NCBI RefSeq assembly: GCF_004210375.1
Contig: NW_027467782.1
Coordinates: 34,523,771 to 34,587,770, forward strand
DNA length: 64,000 bases
Direction of reading: 5' to 3'
From: Tachypleus tridentatus
Taxonomy: Eukaryota > Arthropoda > Merostomata > Xiphosura > Limulidae
Shown here: positions 45,241 through 57,496 of the stretch, in pieces
How positions within the stretch are numbered: the stretch's first letter is position 1
Layout of the letters: every line of letters starts with the position of its first letter
Translations under genes and position numbers: made by a program
The notes under the pieces: model-generated
What the model was told of the DNA's origin: nothing
What the model saw: only the letters and a program-made list of their open reading frames with translations
The model's database searches: none

Positions 45241-48200
45241 AGCATCTTTTAAGTATCAATCATTTTCACCTACCCCATAAGTAATGGCTTGAAAAATATA
45301 TGAATGATTATAACTTATTTGACTAAATCTTCAAATATAAATTTTAAGAAAAATACATTTCCTCATTACCAAACATTTCTTACATTTTCTAGGACCCAAT
45401 GAATAACTAAACCTTAACATCCTATTAAAAATATTTCAATTTCATTTAAATTTGTACTCGCATCTTAAATTGCCTTTATATATTTCCATTTTAAGATATT
45501 AGAATGATATTAAAAAGGCTTCAACTGCTACTTATAAACAGATGTGCAAAAAATATTAGACATAAATATTCATACACGACAAACAATGCTCAAGATGAAT
45601 ACATATGAAAACTGTTATATAACAAACAACCTTTCTCTGGTCACATTTTATAGTTTTTTCTCAATTAAAAATAACTTATAAACCTTTCCATTTACACCTA
45701 GTGATACAGTATGACCTTTTTAGTTTGATGTAATAAGTGGCAATGAAGATTTATTAATCTATTAGAGTACTTTGTTTTAAATAAGGCACTATTTTTTATT
45801 ACTTTAAGAATACTTGTCAACCAGTATGTACAAAGTATACTATGTTTTGTTTCTATCTGCCATAAAAGGATAAAATCAAACACTGCAAATGTTTGGAATT
45901 GTTGAATACTTTGTGAAATATACAGACAATGGACACACATTACTAACAATTAATACAAAGTTATTACCGTTGGTTCACTGAACAAAGCAATTGTTAACCT
46001 TCTGTTTACACATAGATAACAGAAAAGTAAAATTGAGTTCATCTTTGTGCTACACCTGTTTCTGTTTGTACAACCATTATTCTAACAGTTACTTTCAACA
46101 GTTACTGACAACAGTTACTGTCAACAGATAATCTTCATTTATACTCATTATTTTATCATTATGTTTAAAACTGGCAACTGTTAATAACTTCTGAATTCTT
46201 ATATATTGGAAACATGTAGCATTTGAAGATCTGTTCATTTGGGCAAAGTTTAACATTCACTTTTGAAATGATAGTAAAACAAGTATGAATAATGTTAATA
46301 CCAAACTTTATTTCACAAGTATGATATTCTATATTTATCAGACTATCATTAACATTTCAAAATATGACGTACTATAAAAAATACAAATGTACATTTACAA
46401 TATGTTATTGTCGAGAGGCTCTTAGCATGACTGAAGTGATTCATTGTTTTATGGTGTGAAGTATAAAAAGCTCAGAACTTTGGCTCTGATTGAAACCAAG
46501 AGTGCAAAAAAGCTAACATTTTTAAACGTTTATGAAATAATTTACATTGAAAAATTAATTTTAACAGCAACTGTCACTTGGGACAAGTACTTTTGCAAGA
46601 CAAACGTAAACAGTAACTGTCACTGGGTACGTGTACTTTTGCTAGATTACTTAAACAGCAACCATCACTATAAATGGGTAATTTTGCTTGTTACATTCTA
46701 TTTTAAACCTACACATCACCACCATCAATTAATTTTGAACGATTATAATGATTAGAAGTGATAACTTCAACAGTTTTAACAAGACTCAATGTCAGACAAA
46801 TGTAGCATCCTTAATAAGCATGAACCAAAGTGATGACAGTAAAACCAACTACAGTAGTTTCACAACTGCAAATTTACTTTCTTCCAAAGCTCTGAATTCA
46901 TATTCGTAAAATGACAAATGTGGCACACAGAATATTATACAACATTTTAGTTTATACCTGACAACATGTTCATATTTGATTGTTTCTGCACTAAATGAAC
47001 AGTGCATATTTCAGCTCTGACTTGTAAAAATTAATATTTCCAAGAGAAGATGTAGCAAATACAACAGTAGAGAGTTTGGATTAGTGCAACAATTGAAATA
47101 TTCAGATACTTATATTTAAAGAAAAAAATACTATACACTGTAATAACTTTGAAATACCAAAAATTATTCTTAATTCAACATCACAGTAAAGAAAACATCT
47201 TGACAACAACAGAAAAGAAAAAGCCACAAGGGACATAATTTTAACTTGGCTGGTGTAGCATTAATGGAAACCTTCATTTGTTAAATAAACAGTCTGAGTA
47301 ACATATGTTACTGTGTTTTGGTAAGATATTTTATATAGTTCTAAAAACAAGTAAAAGAAAAGAAAAACATCTGTAAGTAATCCATAACATGAAAAATCTT
47401 CAAACCTGCTATTAAAGTATGCTCTACAGCTAAGGAAAATATGGACCTCATAATTCAATAGTAGTACCTCAGATCCAAGGAAATAATAGATATGATGAAT
47501 TACAAAATTTTCCTCATATAAATAATTGTTATTATTCTGTATTGAGTTTGGTTAACTTACTGTCTTGCCTAGAAAAAAATTATTTTAAACTACGATATAT
47601 AAATAAAATAGAAGCTTTTCTAAGAGATTTTGAATACTTGTCCAAAAAATAATACTTAACTTTGTACACTTGTCTTTCTACTTATGTTTCAACAACTATC
47701 ATCCAGGTAGTTCTAAACTTAAATATTACATTATATTTTTCCTTCTACTTATTACTACCAATCACTTAAACTGGTATCAAATTGTTTTGTGTCTTTTTCT
47801 TGGAAATTAAGTTTCAATGGTGCATGAAGGAAACTTCAGAAACAAACACACTGAGAAATTGGATCCTCCCCAAAAGTGATTACTTGTTGTGCTTCAATTC
47901 TTTAAAGCTGTAATTTGTTGCACATTTTGCTGGAATTATTTTAATGATTCCCTTAAAACTGTCACCATACTTTATGAAATTTCAATTTTCTTAATTTTAC
48001 AGACAATAACATGGTTCAGGTTAGTTTTCATAAAAGAGACGTACACATTGTCAGATGCTGTCACTGTTCGGTGGATAAAATCAGGATTTTTGGCTGAATA
48101 CTGGCAGCATCCACTCAGGTTTAAGGAATTAATTCAGAAGGAGAATTTTTTCAAAAGAAAGTTTCCAAAAGCAATGAACCATCATAAAACACAAACTTTG

Positions 48201-49407
48201 AATTCAAGTCCACTTTTTTTTTTACAAATAAACCATTATCAGTTACACATAAAACTACCCAATAGAAGTACAGATTTAGTCCTTTTTATTAAAGGAGAAT
48301 ACATTTAGTTAACCAAATACTTTTCACAGTACTGTATTTTGACTATTAAAAGCTGTACTTTGACGGATTCACTGAACATATTCATAAGTTCTTTTCTTCC
48401 AACAATACTGGAAATTTCCATTCTTATACAAAATAGACAGAATAATAATAATCCTCAGACCACATATACTGAAGAAATCTAACTAACTGTAAACATTGTA
48501 TAAACAAAAGAATGACTGAAATGTTTTGTAGATATCAGATATTTAGACCAGTTAGAACAGTTTATCAGTAGATTCTTTGTATGATGTGGTCATACTGAAA
48601 CAGATATGTATTTTAATTGCTCCATTATAAATTCCTACTTAGTTTTGCATTGCCCTAGGATTATCTTGTTACTTTTTGTTATGAGTCAGCCTCTTGGACT
48701 TGATCTGAGACAGCACTTCATATCTCAATGAATTTCTCTTGTGCTACCTAAACAAAAAAACAAAACTATCGTGGCAGGGGTTTAGTTTAGAGAGAGAGAA
48801 ATCAGAAGAGTTCTCTCTCCAACTGGGGTGTTCAGGAACTTTGTAGTTCCTCTTCGTCCCCTTACATGAGAAATGTTTTAAAATATCCGTGGGGTTTTTA
48901 CTTTATTTTTAACATTTCAAAAAATGGAGTGGCGTATTTGTGAGTGAGAGGAAGGACGGGAGAACTGGACGAAAGCAGCGAAAGTGAAGTGAGCCAATCC
49001 TTGGCTCGAGGACGGAGTACACTGGCAGCTGGCGAATTGATTTTGAAATGTACTGTGATTGATTAGATACCCTGTGACTGGGTAAACGGCCCTTTTTAGA
49101 ATAAGGCTGGGATCTACAGGTCCGATGCCAGAGATTTTGCTGTGGGGGGAAGACCCCCCTGTTGTACTACCTCCTTCTCCCCAGGATATTTATGCTCATC
49201 AGGATGTCACTGTATGGAGAGTATCCGGTAATGAACAGTGATCTCTTCCTGTATAGCACTGGACTACAGATTTGAAACCTAAAAATGAGAGGAAAATATT
49301 GCTTTTATGACTTTCAATGCAAGTTCATTTTGCTACAGTTTGAGCATTTGAAATAATATCTTACCATGCAGCTCTGTACCATACGTAGTGCAAGAGGTAA
49401 GTAAAAA
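45241..49407. other. AT-rich stretch, mostly unassigned
   Basis: No transposon or SINE recognised. Three points: an imperfect triple repeat of about 45 bp at 46562-46695 (aacagcaactgtcacttggg and variants); a 139-codon open frame at 47889-48308 with a protein-like middle (TLSDAVTVRWIKSGFLAEYW) but no known domain; and a GC-richer segment at 48770-49250 listed separately. Confidence 0.4.
48770..49250 (+). other. GC-richer segment with a short coding-like frame
   Basis: Base composition rises above that of the neighbours. A frame at 49125-49241 reads MPEILLWGEDPPVVLPPSPQ and then DIYAHQDVTVWRVSGNEQ before a stop. It resembles the start of a retroelement or host ORF in composition, but I cannot name it. 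It may be a retroelement 5' region, since proline-rich beginnings are common there. Confidence 0.3.
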
Positions 49408-49576
49408 TGTATCTCAGGATGGCTGGTACAGGTATTAACTCTTTTATTAATAAAGCAGAGAACAATGTTTCGATCTTCTTGAGTTAACCTGAAGATGACT
49501 TAAGAAGGTCAAAATGTTGTTCTCCACTTTATTAGTAAAAGTGTTAATACCCATACCAGCCATTCTGAGATACAAG
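49408..49576. repeat. 169-bp near-palindrome with hammerhead-like hairpin
   Basis: The left arm (tatctcaggatggctggtac, aggtattaactcttttatta, agcagagaacaatgtttcga) is the reverse complement, with scattered mismatches, of the right arm (aggtcaaaatgttgttctcc, tttattagtaaaagtgttaa, ataccagccattctgagata). The centre is close to 49490. The right arm begins aacctgaagatgacttaaga, the same repeat as at 13194-13292. A transcript would fold into one long hairpin. Confidence 0.85.
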
Positions 49577-50565
49577 AAGTAAGTTTGTCCAGGACACAAA
49601 CTTGAAGGGGCACTAATTACCAGCTTGACTAACAAAGTGAACTTTTTGGATTTGGTTTGGAGAGAACTGGATTTATATGTCTCACAGAGCACTAACAGAC
49701 ATCTGTATGATTTACAAGAAACAAATCTGTTTTTATAATGTGATCTGAGATGTATAAGGAGACTATGATAATATGCAGAACCAAAACCTGGCCTTTTCTA
49801 CCAGTAGAAATCAAGCTTCCAAGACACAACTGGAAGCAGTTATGGAGGATGTCACCATTGACCTTTGATCAGGTGTTCTGTGTGTTTCCCATTTACTATA
49901 ACAAGAGTATACAACCAATGCAACATGTGACATGCTGAATCACACTGGCTTGCAAATTTTCCTTTATGGTTCATTACATTACCACAAATGTTAGTTATGA
50001 TAAGTTCCACCAACACAATAGGTTGTTGCTTTAGCTTCCACCTTATTAATATCTATTTGTTTTCTCTTTCTGGTATCATGACTTGTGTCACAACCAAGAA
50101 CTGGTTATAACATAAATCATAGAGGAATAACTTTAGCAACCAAATGTTTATTTATAAAGATACAAATGCATGTGATGTTCTAAATGTGTTTTTTAACACA
50201 TTCATAAAACAGTACCAATTACATAAATTTAAATGTTGGATGTCTATAAAAATTGGTTTAGATTCATTTTATCACTTTATGTATGAGAAGAGGGTAGAGA
50301 AAAAGGCAGATAAGCATTGTTCATTTTACTAGCCTTAATATGAGCACTAAAAACAGATATCAAAGTTTGTCTTAGAAAAGTGAAATAAATAAGCTATTAT
50401 ACTAAACATATTTTTTACATTGTTTATACATTTCTTCAGTTATTTCTAGTCAAAAGTAAATATGACAACAAAACCTATCTAAATAATATATTAATTTATC
50501 AGAGAAATAAAACAACAGGAATAAAATATTAAAATGTGAAAATTCAATTTATTTGGATCTATTAC
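49577..50565. other. AT-rich DNA, nothing recognised
   Basis: No gene or mobile element seen. Confidence 0.4.
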
Positions 50566-50681
50566 CTTTAAAGCATTTCTCTCTACTTGCAGATCAAATG
50601 CTTGAATTAATTGGTGCCATCTTTCTTTCCAACCATTATACTGAGCAAAGACATAAATATCTTTCATGACAGATTTAACTT
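50566..50681 (-). other. Possible internal exon of an unidentified gene
   Basis: A 116-bp minus-strand segment with a donor-like TTTAAAG|gtaata at the low end and an acceptor after a T-run (gtgacaag) at the high end. Its open frame reads VKSVMKDIYVFAQYNGWKER and then WHQLIQAFDLQVERNALK, which has the look of a helical protein. A stop lies just upstream of the presumed acceptor, so the open frame fits the exon limits. I do not recognise the protein. It could belong to the same minus-strand transcription unit as the fragment at 53942-54131, but nothing proves this. Confidence 0.3.
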
Positions 50682-53600
50682 CTTGTCACACAAGACTTGT
50701 GAAAAAAAAATTCTTAGCTGCATCTCAACACTTCATTTCATTTCCATTCTGATCTGTCACAGTGCAGTTGAAATATAGCCATGAAATCCAGAGATAGATG
50801 TACAATGCTCTACAAAAAAAAAGGACCAAGAGTCGTTTCGAGATACAATGTCTAGGAAGGGGTTTTCTTTGCCATTTCTTAGAATACCAGTTAAAAAAAC
50901 ACTGAGAAGACACAGTTTAGGTCCCAAAAGTATAATGGGTATGTCAAGTAGGCACCTAACAGTGGCCACCAGAAGGAGCCTTGTTCTCGTCCAATGTTTC
51001 CAACAGGATGAATACCTGAAGAAAAAAGTATATGCACACTCAAGTCATGTTCTTTACAAAAGAACAGCTATTTCAGAACTTCCTCTAACATCACTTTTTT
51101 TAAAAACAAAATACACAAATAACATAACAATGAATGAAATGGACATCTCAGACTGACTATATTGTAAGATAAACATAACAAAAACACTTCAACAGTATTA
51201 AAGTAAAAGATGATCTATAAATCAAATTATTATTCAGCGAATGGTTAATTGGACTGCACTCTACCAAACTGCATCAAGCATTGAATATGCACTGTGTATC
51301 CTGTTACACTTTATAACATAAACATATTAAGAAAACAAATCAATTTTAAGACTTTTTTGTTTGTTTTTAGAACCAAAACTCAGTAAATAAAAATAATGTA
51401 AATAATAAATTACTAATTATATTCAAGCTAAAGAATATACTGCACCTTTCATCAACTAAATTATGGTGAAAAGTAAATCTTTGTATATTTCAAACACAAA
51501 CTGATAAAAAAGCATGAAACAATGTTTAGAAAGATTCAACAGTTAGGTATAATTATAACAGGAGATAAAAAAAAATTAATTTTACAGTAAGTTTGCAAAG
51601 CAGAAGGTACTGATAAAAGTTTACAATAGCTGGGATCTTTTAAAAGCCTGTTTTGAAACCTTTTTAATGGGTATATTTACAGTAACTGTGCACTGTAGTA
51701 ACTTTCCATGTCTGATGGTGATACTAAAATGTAGGAATTGTTGAGATTTTGTTTTCAAACTTATAAGAACATGGACAATCTTAGTGAGTGGATAATAACT
51801 TGAGTAATATAAAGTTGGGTGTGAAACTCTGGAAAGAACTTGTATTTTGGGTGAGAGGAACATAAAGGCATTGTATAGAAATAAAATAAATTAGATGTGA
51901 TAAGTAAGTAAACAGACTTCTCAAATTTATCTGTAGAAATTCTGAAAAAGGTATGCTGTATGTGCACTCTTTCATCAAACATTAAGAACCTGCTAAAGTC
52001 CTGATTAGATCAACCACACATTGGAGCATATTTAAGCAGTTAAATACAGTCTGAAGTACAAACTTAGAGTTAAATAACAGGGTAATAAATAAAAGACTCT
52101 AACAACTCCTATTTTAGTTAGACCTGGTAGTTAGGGTACCTAACTTCCTAACTTACAATCTGAAAGTTGAAAGTTCAACTTCCCATAAATGAACATGTTT
52201 GACCTACACAGTTGCCAACTGCCTTGCAAATATGCTGGCCGACCCAAAACTAGTTCAGATTATGAGCATAAAAAAAAAAGAATAACGATTACTTTAGCCA
52301 TAAACTAAGGCATGTACATATTTTCATAAACTAGTTCTTTATGGATTTCAAACACACAATATATAAAAAAATAGCATGCTAAATATATTTTCTGTCTGCT
52401 ACACATCAGTAACAAAGAGGAAATTTTCAATATCAAAACTTATCAGTTGGAGGTAATATATGTTGAATGTACATTTAAAATTCTATTTTATTTTACATTA
52501 AATAAAAAAAAAACATTTTTGTCTGTCTCCATAGACTAATAATGTACAGCTAAACACAAAACATTTCTTGGCAGTACCTAAGAGAATGCAAGTTAATTAG
52601 GTCTAGGGTAGGATGGATCATTAAGTTGTAATTACTTTCAGAACAAAATGCTTATAAAATGGCATAACATTGCTTTATCACCAATTACATGTATATGTTA
52701 TCAGATCACCTCTGAAACTATAATATACAACTTCTTTTTAGCATTTCAAATGATCATATAATAAACTTTTATATATATGTAGACTTGTATATGATTTATT
52801 TCATCTATGACCACATGTGTGCTTGTTTGTGATAAACTGTAACATGCACGTGAGTTATACTCATTAACAAAAATATCAATCAATAGACAAAGTCAATTAC
52901 GTCAATCAACAGAATTTGCAATCTGAAGCAAAATTATATATTTTGTATATAATACAATCACATTCAATTCTAATACATTACACATGTATATATATTATTA
53001 CTATTTACAAATAAGTCTAAGTTTCAGATACTTTTCTTAAAACACAGAACAATTACAATGATTTATGATAATATTATGTTATAATTTTACTGTAATTACT
53101 TGTACTATCTATTTTTTTAATTTTTCCTGTACACCAGACTATGTAATCAGGGTTAGCTGAAAATAAGTAACAAGTGTTTTGAATTGATTAATCTAAAATG
53201 TATTGCTGAATGAATTTAATAAAGTTATTTATTGATATATTTTTATGATGTATTCAGTGTATTTTACACTGTGTTTGATTAACAGGCACATAAAACTGTC
53301 TTACTTTCATATCTATATAGTAACAAAGGAATAAAACCTAATCATTTAAAAAAACCCTGATTACAGTTTTCACAAAAATTTTACTCATTATTCATATCAC
53401 ATCACAATTAATAGTTAGTATAAATATCCACTAACAATACTGTTCACAAAAAGTTATCATTTGACAGCCCTACAGATACAACTATGGTATAGAGATATTG
53501 GGATGTTTGAATACTTGTTTAAATAATTGTTAATGTTACATAATAAATTACTTTTCATTTTCTAATGTAAATAAGACTATACACACATGTTGGTTCATTG

Positions 53601-53941
53601 CATAACTATAAAGCTTACCTAAAAATAAAAATTAGAATGAATAATTTCAAATATGAAAGAAACTAAAGAATGATACAACTGTAATTATACAAACATAAAA
53701 CTGTTTATAAGAACATATTTACAACTCAGAAATTAACACTGTCAGAAGTCAACATATTCTGCAAAGTTGTGTGTAGAATTCATAATTAATTATTACACAT
53801 CTCAACTGGCAAGAAGTTATGGCAATGTTAACCCAATGTGATATTGTTTTTCTTACCATCCTGGACAGCTTTATAGCGTTTAAGCAAGCAATAATGGATG
53901 TAATAAACTCTTTATAATACTAGATCTTTTGTGTACAAAAT
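50682..53941. other. AT-rich DNA, little recognised
   Basis: Minus-strand frames at 50725-50969 are open over 60-70 codons in two phases (VRCLLDIPIILLGPKLCLLS in one) without a known domain. A tRNA-like decayed SINE lies at 52115-52270 and is listed separately. Nothing else is identified. Confidence 0.35.
52115..52270 (+). repeat. Decayed tRNA-headed SINE (variant of 61143-61356)
   Basis: The order gacctggtagttagggtacc, taacttacaatctgaaagtt, gaaagttcaacttcccataa, atgaacatgtttgacc, then agttgccaactgcc parallels the 61-kb element (gcctgatggttagggcactc, gggttcgaattgt, gaacatgctcg, aagagttgccagttt). Strongly diverged. Confidence 0.4.
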
Positions 53942-54131
53942 TTATACACTTTCTTGTAGAGTACCAAGAAAGGTATCATCAAACTCCTTGTACACTTCCC
54001 AGATGATATCACCTTGGGTAACATAGAGACCTACAGCACTGACTGCCTATTGAAAAACATACCAAACATTTTCTGTGCCATCTTTCACTTCCACGCCTTC
54101 AAGAGAGCACATTCTAACCAGTGATGTACAG
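53942..54131 (-). pseudogene. SART3-like HAT-repeat fragment with in-frame stop
   Basis: On the minus strand, from an acceptor-like catcatcag, one frame reads VRMCSLEGVEVKDGTENVWY, then VFQ, a TAG stop (54047-54049), then AVSAVGLYVTQGDIIWEVYK, EFDDTFLGTLQESV and TAA at 53942-53944. The pattern VR-x-VFERA-[LV]-S-[SA]-VGLH-x-T-x-G-x2-[IL]-WE-x-Y-x-EF is characteristic of the HAT (half-a-TPR) repeats of SART3, a U4/U6 snRNP recycling factor. The stop falls where the family has E/R (FERA). It is either a pseudogene fragment or an exon with a damaging mutation. No other SART3 exon was found nearby. Identification is from memory of the family pattern. Confidence 0.5.
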
Positions 54132-54289
54132 CTGATGATGTAAAATAAAAAAAATAACGTATACAGTTACAAATACAATATCTTATTTTGAAGACTGCCT
54201 CATTAATATTTAAACTACTTAAAATGTATCCTCCGTTACGGTTAACATAATTATTATATCTGCGTCAAACTATTGAACGAAATAAAACA

Positions 54290-54297
54290 TGACGTCA
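54290..54297. promoter_or_regulatory. CRE-like palindrome TGACGTCA (site 1)
   Basis: Perfect octamer of the CREB/ATF binding site. It lies upstream of the minus-strand SART3-like fragment. Function is inferred only from the motif; one such octamer by chance is not rare in 64 kb. Confidence 0.3.
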
Positions 54298-54490
54298 TAC
54301 ACTTCTATGATGTCACATAGCTCATTGGTACCATGCTTATCTTATTAAACTACAACAAATCTAATCTAACCTAACAATTACCAATTGTTACGAATATAAT
54401 TATACTTCATATAAACATACATTGAAATTGAAACAACTGATACTGCATCTAATTGCATCAAAAGTTTCAAATTTGGAACAGTTTCAGCTA

Positions 54491-54498
54491 TGACGTCA
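54491..54498. promoter_or_regulatory. CRE-like palindrome TGACGTCA (site 2)
   Basis: Second perfect octamer 201 bp from the first, with a related tgatgtcaca between them near 54310. Two perfect sites this close in AT-rich, CpG-poor DNA are more notable than either alone. No TATA box or start site could be assigned. Confidence 0.3.
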
Positions 54499-55299
54499 TG
54501 CTTCATTTTGTTTCATTTTCTTCGAGATTTAGCCGCTTATATAGATCTGGCTTTTAAAGTCACTTGTCATCACTACCCAGGGTTGACCGATGGTTCATAC
54601 GAAAATTACTAGGCTATCTATACGATCTTGAGAAGGTGCTAAATCTACAAGCAACTAGTGACACCACTGTTGATGTTAATTGAGATTGTATTAACACTTT
54701 CACCGCAAGAACTTCCCCCTGAGCTAAATAAAATCGTCTGGCGTTAGGCAGAATAAAATACTAAAAGGCCCAATACGCTTGTTATATTAAAGATATATTT
54801 TAATTTTTGTACAGCGTAATCTGATGCAATTTTATAGTTTTAGGGAAAAATAACAACATTCTAAAATTTCCTCGCGGATCCCAAGGGCATGGGGGAGCAT
54901 CACAATCTTATAATGTGTTTTATCACTGTTAGTTAGCTGTGTATCCCTTTCAACTTTAAATGTTTGTTTCTTAGTAGCATGTATTTGTGTACTTTGATCG
55001 AATCATAAAACATTTGTAATTCTCTCTATTTTTATATTGAATATAGCACATACATACAGTCTATATGTAAAAGGTTAAAGTTGTTTGTATAGAATAAATC
55101 TACAGACGACAAATAAACGTTGTCACATCAAAAAAACTTGTTGCTCTGAGATCTACACCAACAAATCGGCATTCCTGTAGTCGCGAGAAACAAACCTTTA
55201 TTTATATTCTATGTACAACTTGTTAACTAGATTTAAAGTATAAATTTTCGTTTTTTATAACTCAACTAAGAATATCTTCTGTCTTTTCCCGCTGTTATC

Positions 55300-56350
55300 C
55301 CTCTCTTATCTGTTTCATTTTTCTGTTATTTTCCTTTGCTTACGTCATTTCATTACTTTGTTTGTTTGTTTTGGAATTTCGCACAAAGTTACTCGAGGGC
55401 TATCTGTGCTCGCCGTCCCTAATTTAGCAGTGTAAGACTAGAGGGAAGGGAGCTAGTCATCACTACCCACCGTGTGTGATTACGATTACGAGTCGCACGC
55501 CTTAACACGCTTGCCCATGAGTATTGTTACACTTCCAACCAATGTGAAGAAAGACAACAATAAAATGGAACCACAATATTACTGAATATTTGTACATAGT
55601 AACTATAAAGACGAAACATTAAATTGAGCGGCCGAACTTAGATAAGAAAGAACAAAATGCGACAGCAAATAATTACTCACCTTGCGTTCCACGGGTATTT
55701 CGACTAGTCCAATTTGTAGGTATAAAGTTTTGTTTAAATATGTTAATTGTATATTCACATAAGGTCATTTTATAAAAATGAATTAAGTTCTTGAAATGAG
55801 AAAAAAAAAGTCAGACAACTAGTAAGAAATATTCACTTTACTCTGCAACCTGTGAGAGGCGAGGCAGTTACTGTAAACTAACTACTGTTTTAAAAAGCGT
55901 CGTACTAAAAAAAAAATAGGAAAAGGCACTATTTTCTAAGAGAAAAATATTCTTTTTCACGGTAATCAATGGAGAGGAAAACTGTTCTGATTGTGATAAC
56001 ACAAATACTATTTTTGATCTATTAAAGATGGTACCGTTTATTTAAAAATCAACAGATTTTTTAACTGCATTCCTTAAAAGTATATTTATAAATTACATCA
56101 ATAAAGATATAATCAAACGTTCAGATTTAGTACCAGTGAAAGTCGAGTTCTTGCAACAAGGACAGTACTTCAAAATTCTGTTCTTTGATAAACAAATGTT
56201 TGTCGTACGTATCGTAGTTATTTTTATAATTGTCTGAATTTAGAATACCAAAGTGGGAATTTTTTTATAGATTTTTGTTTGTGCCAATAAATAGGTCGTG
56301 ACACAATGTATTTATTATTTCGGACACATAGATAAAAATATGCATTCCAT
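55300..56350 (-). repeat. Inverted partner of the 15.6-16.1 kb segment
   Basis: Read on the minus strand, blocks at 56.34-56.28, 56.13-56.08, 55.78-55.54 and 55.35-55.30 kb match 15.64-15.71, 16.09-16.14, 15.73-15.97 and 15.97-16.02 kb. Shared words include cgaaatacccgtggaa and tattgttgtctttctt. Here the donor-like site is a perfect caag|gtgagt. About 0.3-0.5 kb within this copy (55.8-56.05 kb) has no counterpart in the other. Confidence 0.65.
55357..55518 (-). repeat. SINE family 1 with internal deletion
   Basis: Reverse-oriented: tttgttttggaatttcgcac to cactacccaccg, then a jump of about 120 bp to gattacgagtcgcacgcctt. The head (aacacgcttgcccatg) is partly kept. It splits the inverted-repeat segment shared with 15.6-16.1 kb; the other copy lacks the SINE. 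Confidence 0.88.
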
Positions 56351-56436
56351 GTACTTAAAATAAATAGTAAGATCAGAAAATATCACCAAATTAATTCTTG
56401 ATATTGAATTTACCAAAAATATACATCTTCAACATT

Positions 56437-56735
56437 AAACTGCTGGCCAAAATCTTAAAGCCAATGAATATAAAAACAAAATATGCATTTTGTGTTGCAA
56501 GAGTCAACCACTGATTTGAGTAGAGCTTCGAAATATGCAAAAAAAAGGAAAATAAAATTAAAAAACTTTTTTAGCATTTAATAGAGAAAATGCTAAATTA
56601 GCCTAAATACCAGGTGGTCAAAAGTTTAAGACCATACCAAAAACAATTCCTAAACAGGGTAGAAAATGCCGAACAAGAGGTAACAGAAGTGAGTTGCACA
56701 GCCGTCATTACCGTCAAACATTTGCTTTTAATACC
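56437..56735 (+). mobile_element. Tc1-like transposon end with internal subterminal repeat
   Basis: Starts ctgctggccaaaatcttaaa and, about 170 bp inside, repeats a version of the same terminus: ccaggtggtcaaaagtttaa followed by gaccata. Two related repeats in one terminus is the IR/DR layout known from several Tc1-like families. No transposase is present; the element is cut by the satellite that begins at about 56730. Confidence 0.65.
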
Positions 56736-57496
56736 TCGTGGTTGAATTAATTAAACACAGAAGTAGTCACCAAGAGTTATTTTAGTGATTTAAAACATGA
56801 CTATTTAACTCTATAGACAAAGGAAAACTGCTTTGTGCAGTACCGTGTATGCAAGCGTCATAAACCACGAGGAGGTCTTCTTCCCAATTTTAGCTAACCT
56901 ATATCAAAAACAAAGGCCGAACTTTCACCCTGAACTACCCTCGAGGCAAAGTGTAATTTTGATTTTGAGTACTTAACTGTGCGAATTGTCATCAGGAATT
57001 CATTATTTCTGCTTTCTACACAAGGGTTGACATTTCATACCTAAAATTAGCTTGATCGATGTTGACAGATGTCCTAGACACACGCTTTCAAAACTATAGC
57101 TTTAATGTATTTCTGCTCTTTTACCATTGTAATTTCTTTTGTTACTTAAGAGTACTACATGTAAATTAAAAGTTGCTTTGCAGGTATCAGTTTTTATCAC
57201 AGAAATGAAAACAACAGGTACTACAGAAGGCTCATCTTCCTTTCTTGCATTTAACCGTCAGCTCAAATACTTATAACGTTTACTGAGAGTTTACAAAATG
57301 CTAGACACATAAACAAGACCTATCGATACTGCCCTCTCAATGTCTTCGTGGTAAGAAGTTTTACATCAATGCTTTTTGAACCTTATTTTAATACCTAGTG
57401 GATGAATTAATTAACTACAGAAGTAGTCACAAAATATTATTTAATGATTGAGAAAATAAAACATGAGTATTTAACTCTATAAACAAGGGAAAGCTG

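Larger units (their letters stand above)
54132..55356. other. AT-rich DNA with CRE-like palindromes
   Basis: No gene or SINE seen. It contains two TGACGTCA octamers (listed) and a taatctaacctaacaatta run near 54362. Its base composition is otherwise ordinary for the window. Confidence 0.4.

Noticed and set aside
47889..48308. 139-codon open frame as a gene
   Set aside because: Its first half is hydrophobic AT-driven sequence, it has no domain that I can name, and a splice-like tttacag lies in its middle. It may hide an exon, but not a supported gene.
51621..51982. Three overlapping minus-strand frames
   Set aside because: Short, overlapping in different phases, no domain, no splice or promoter support.
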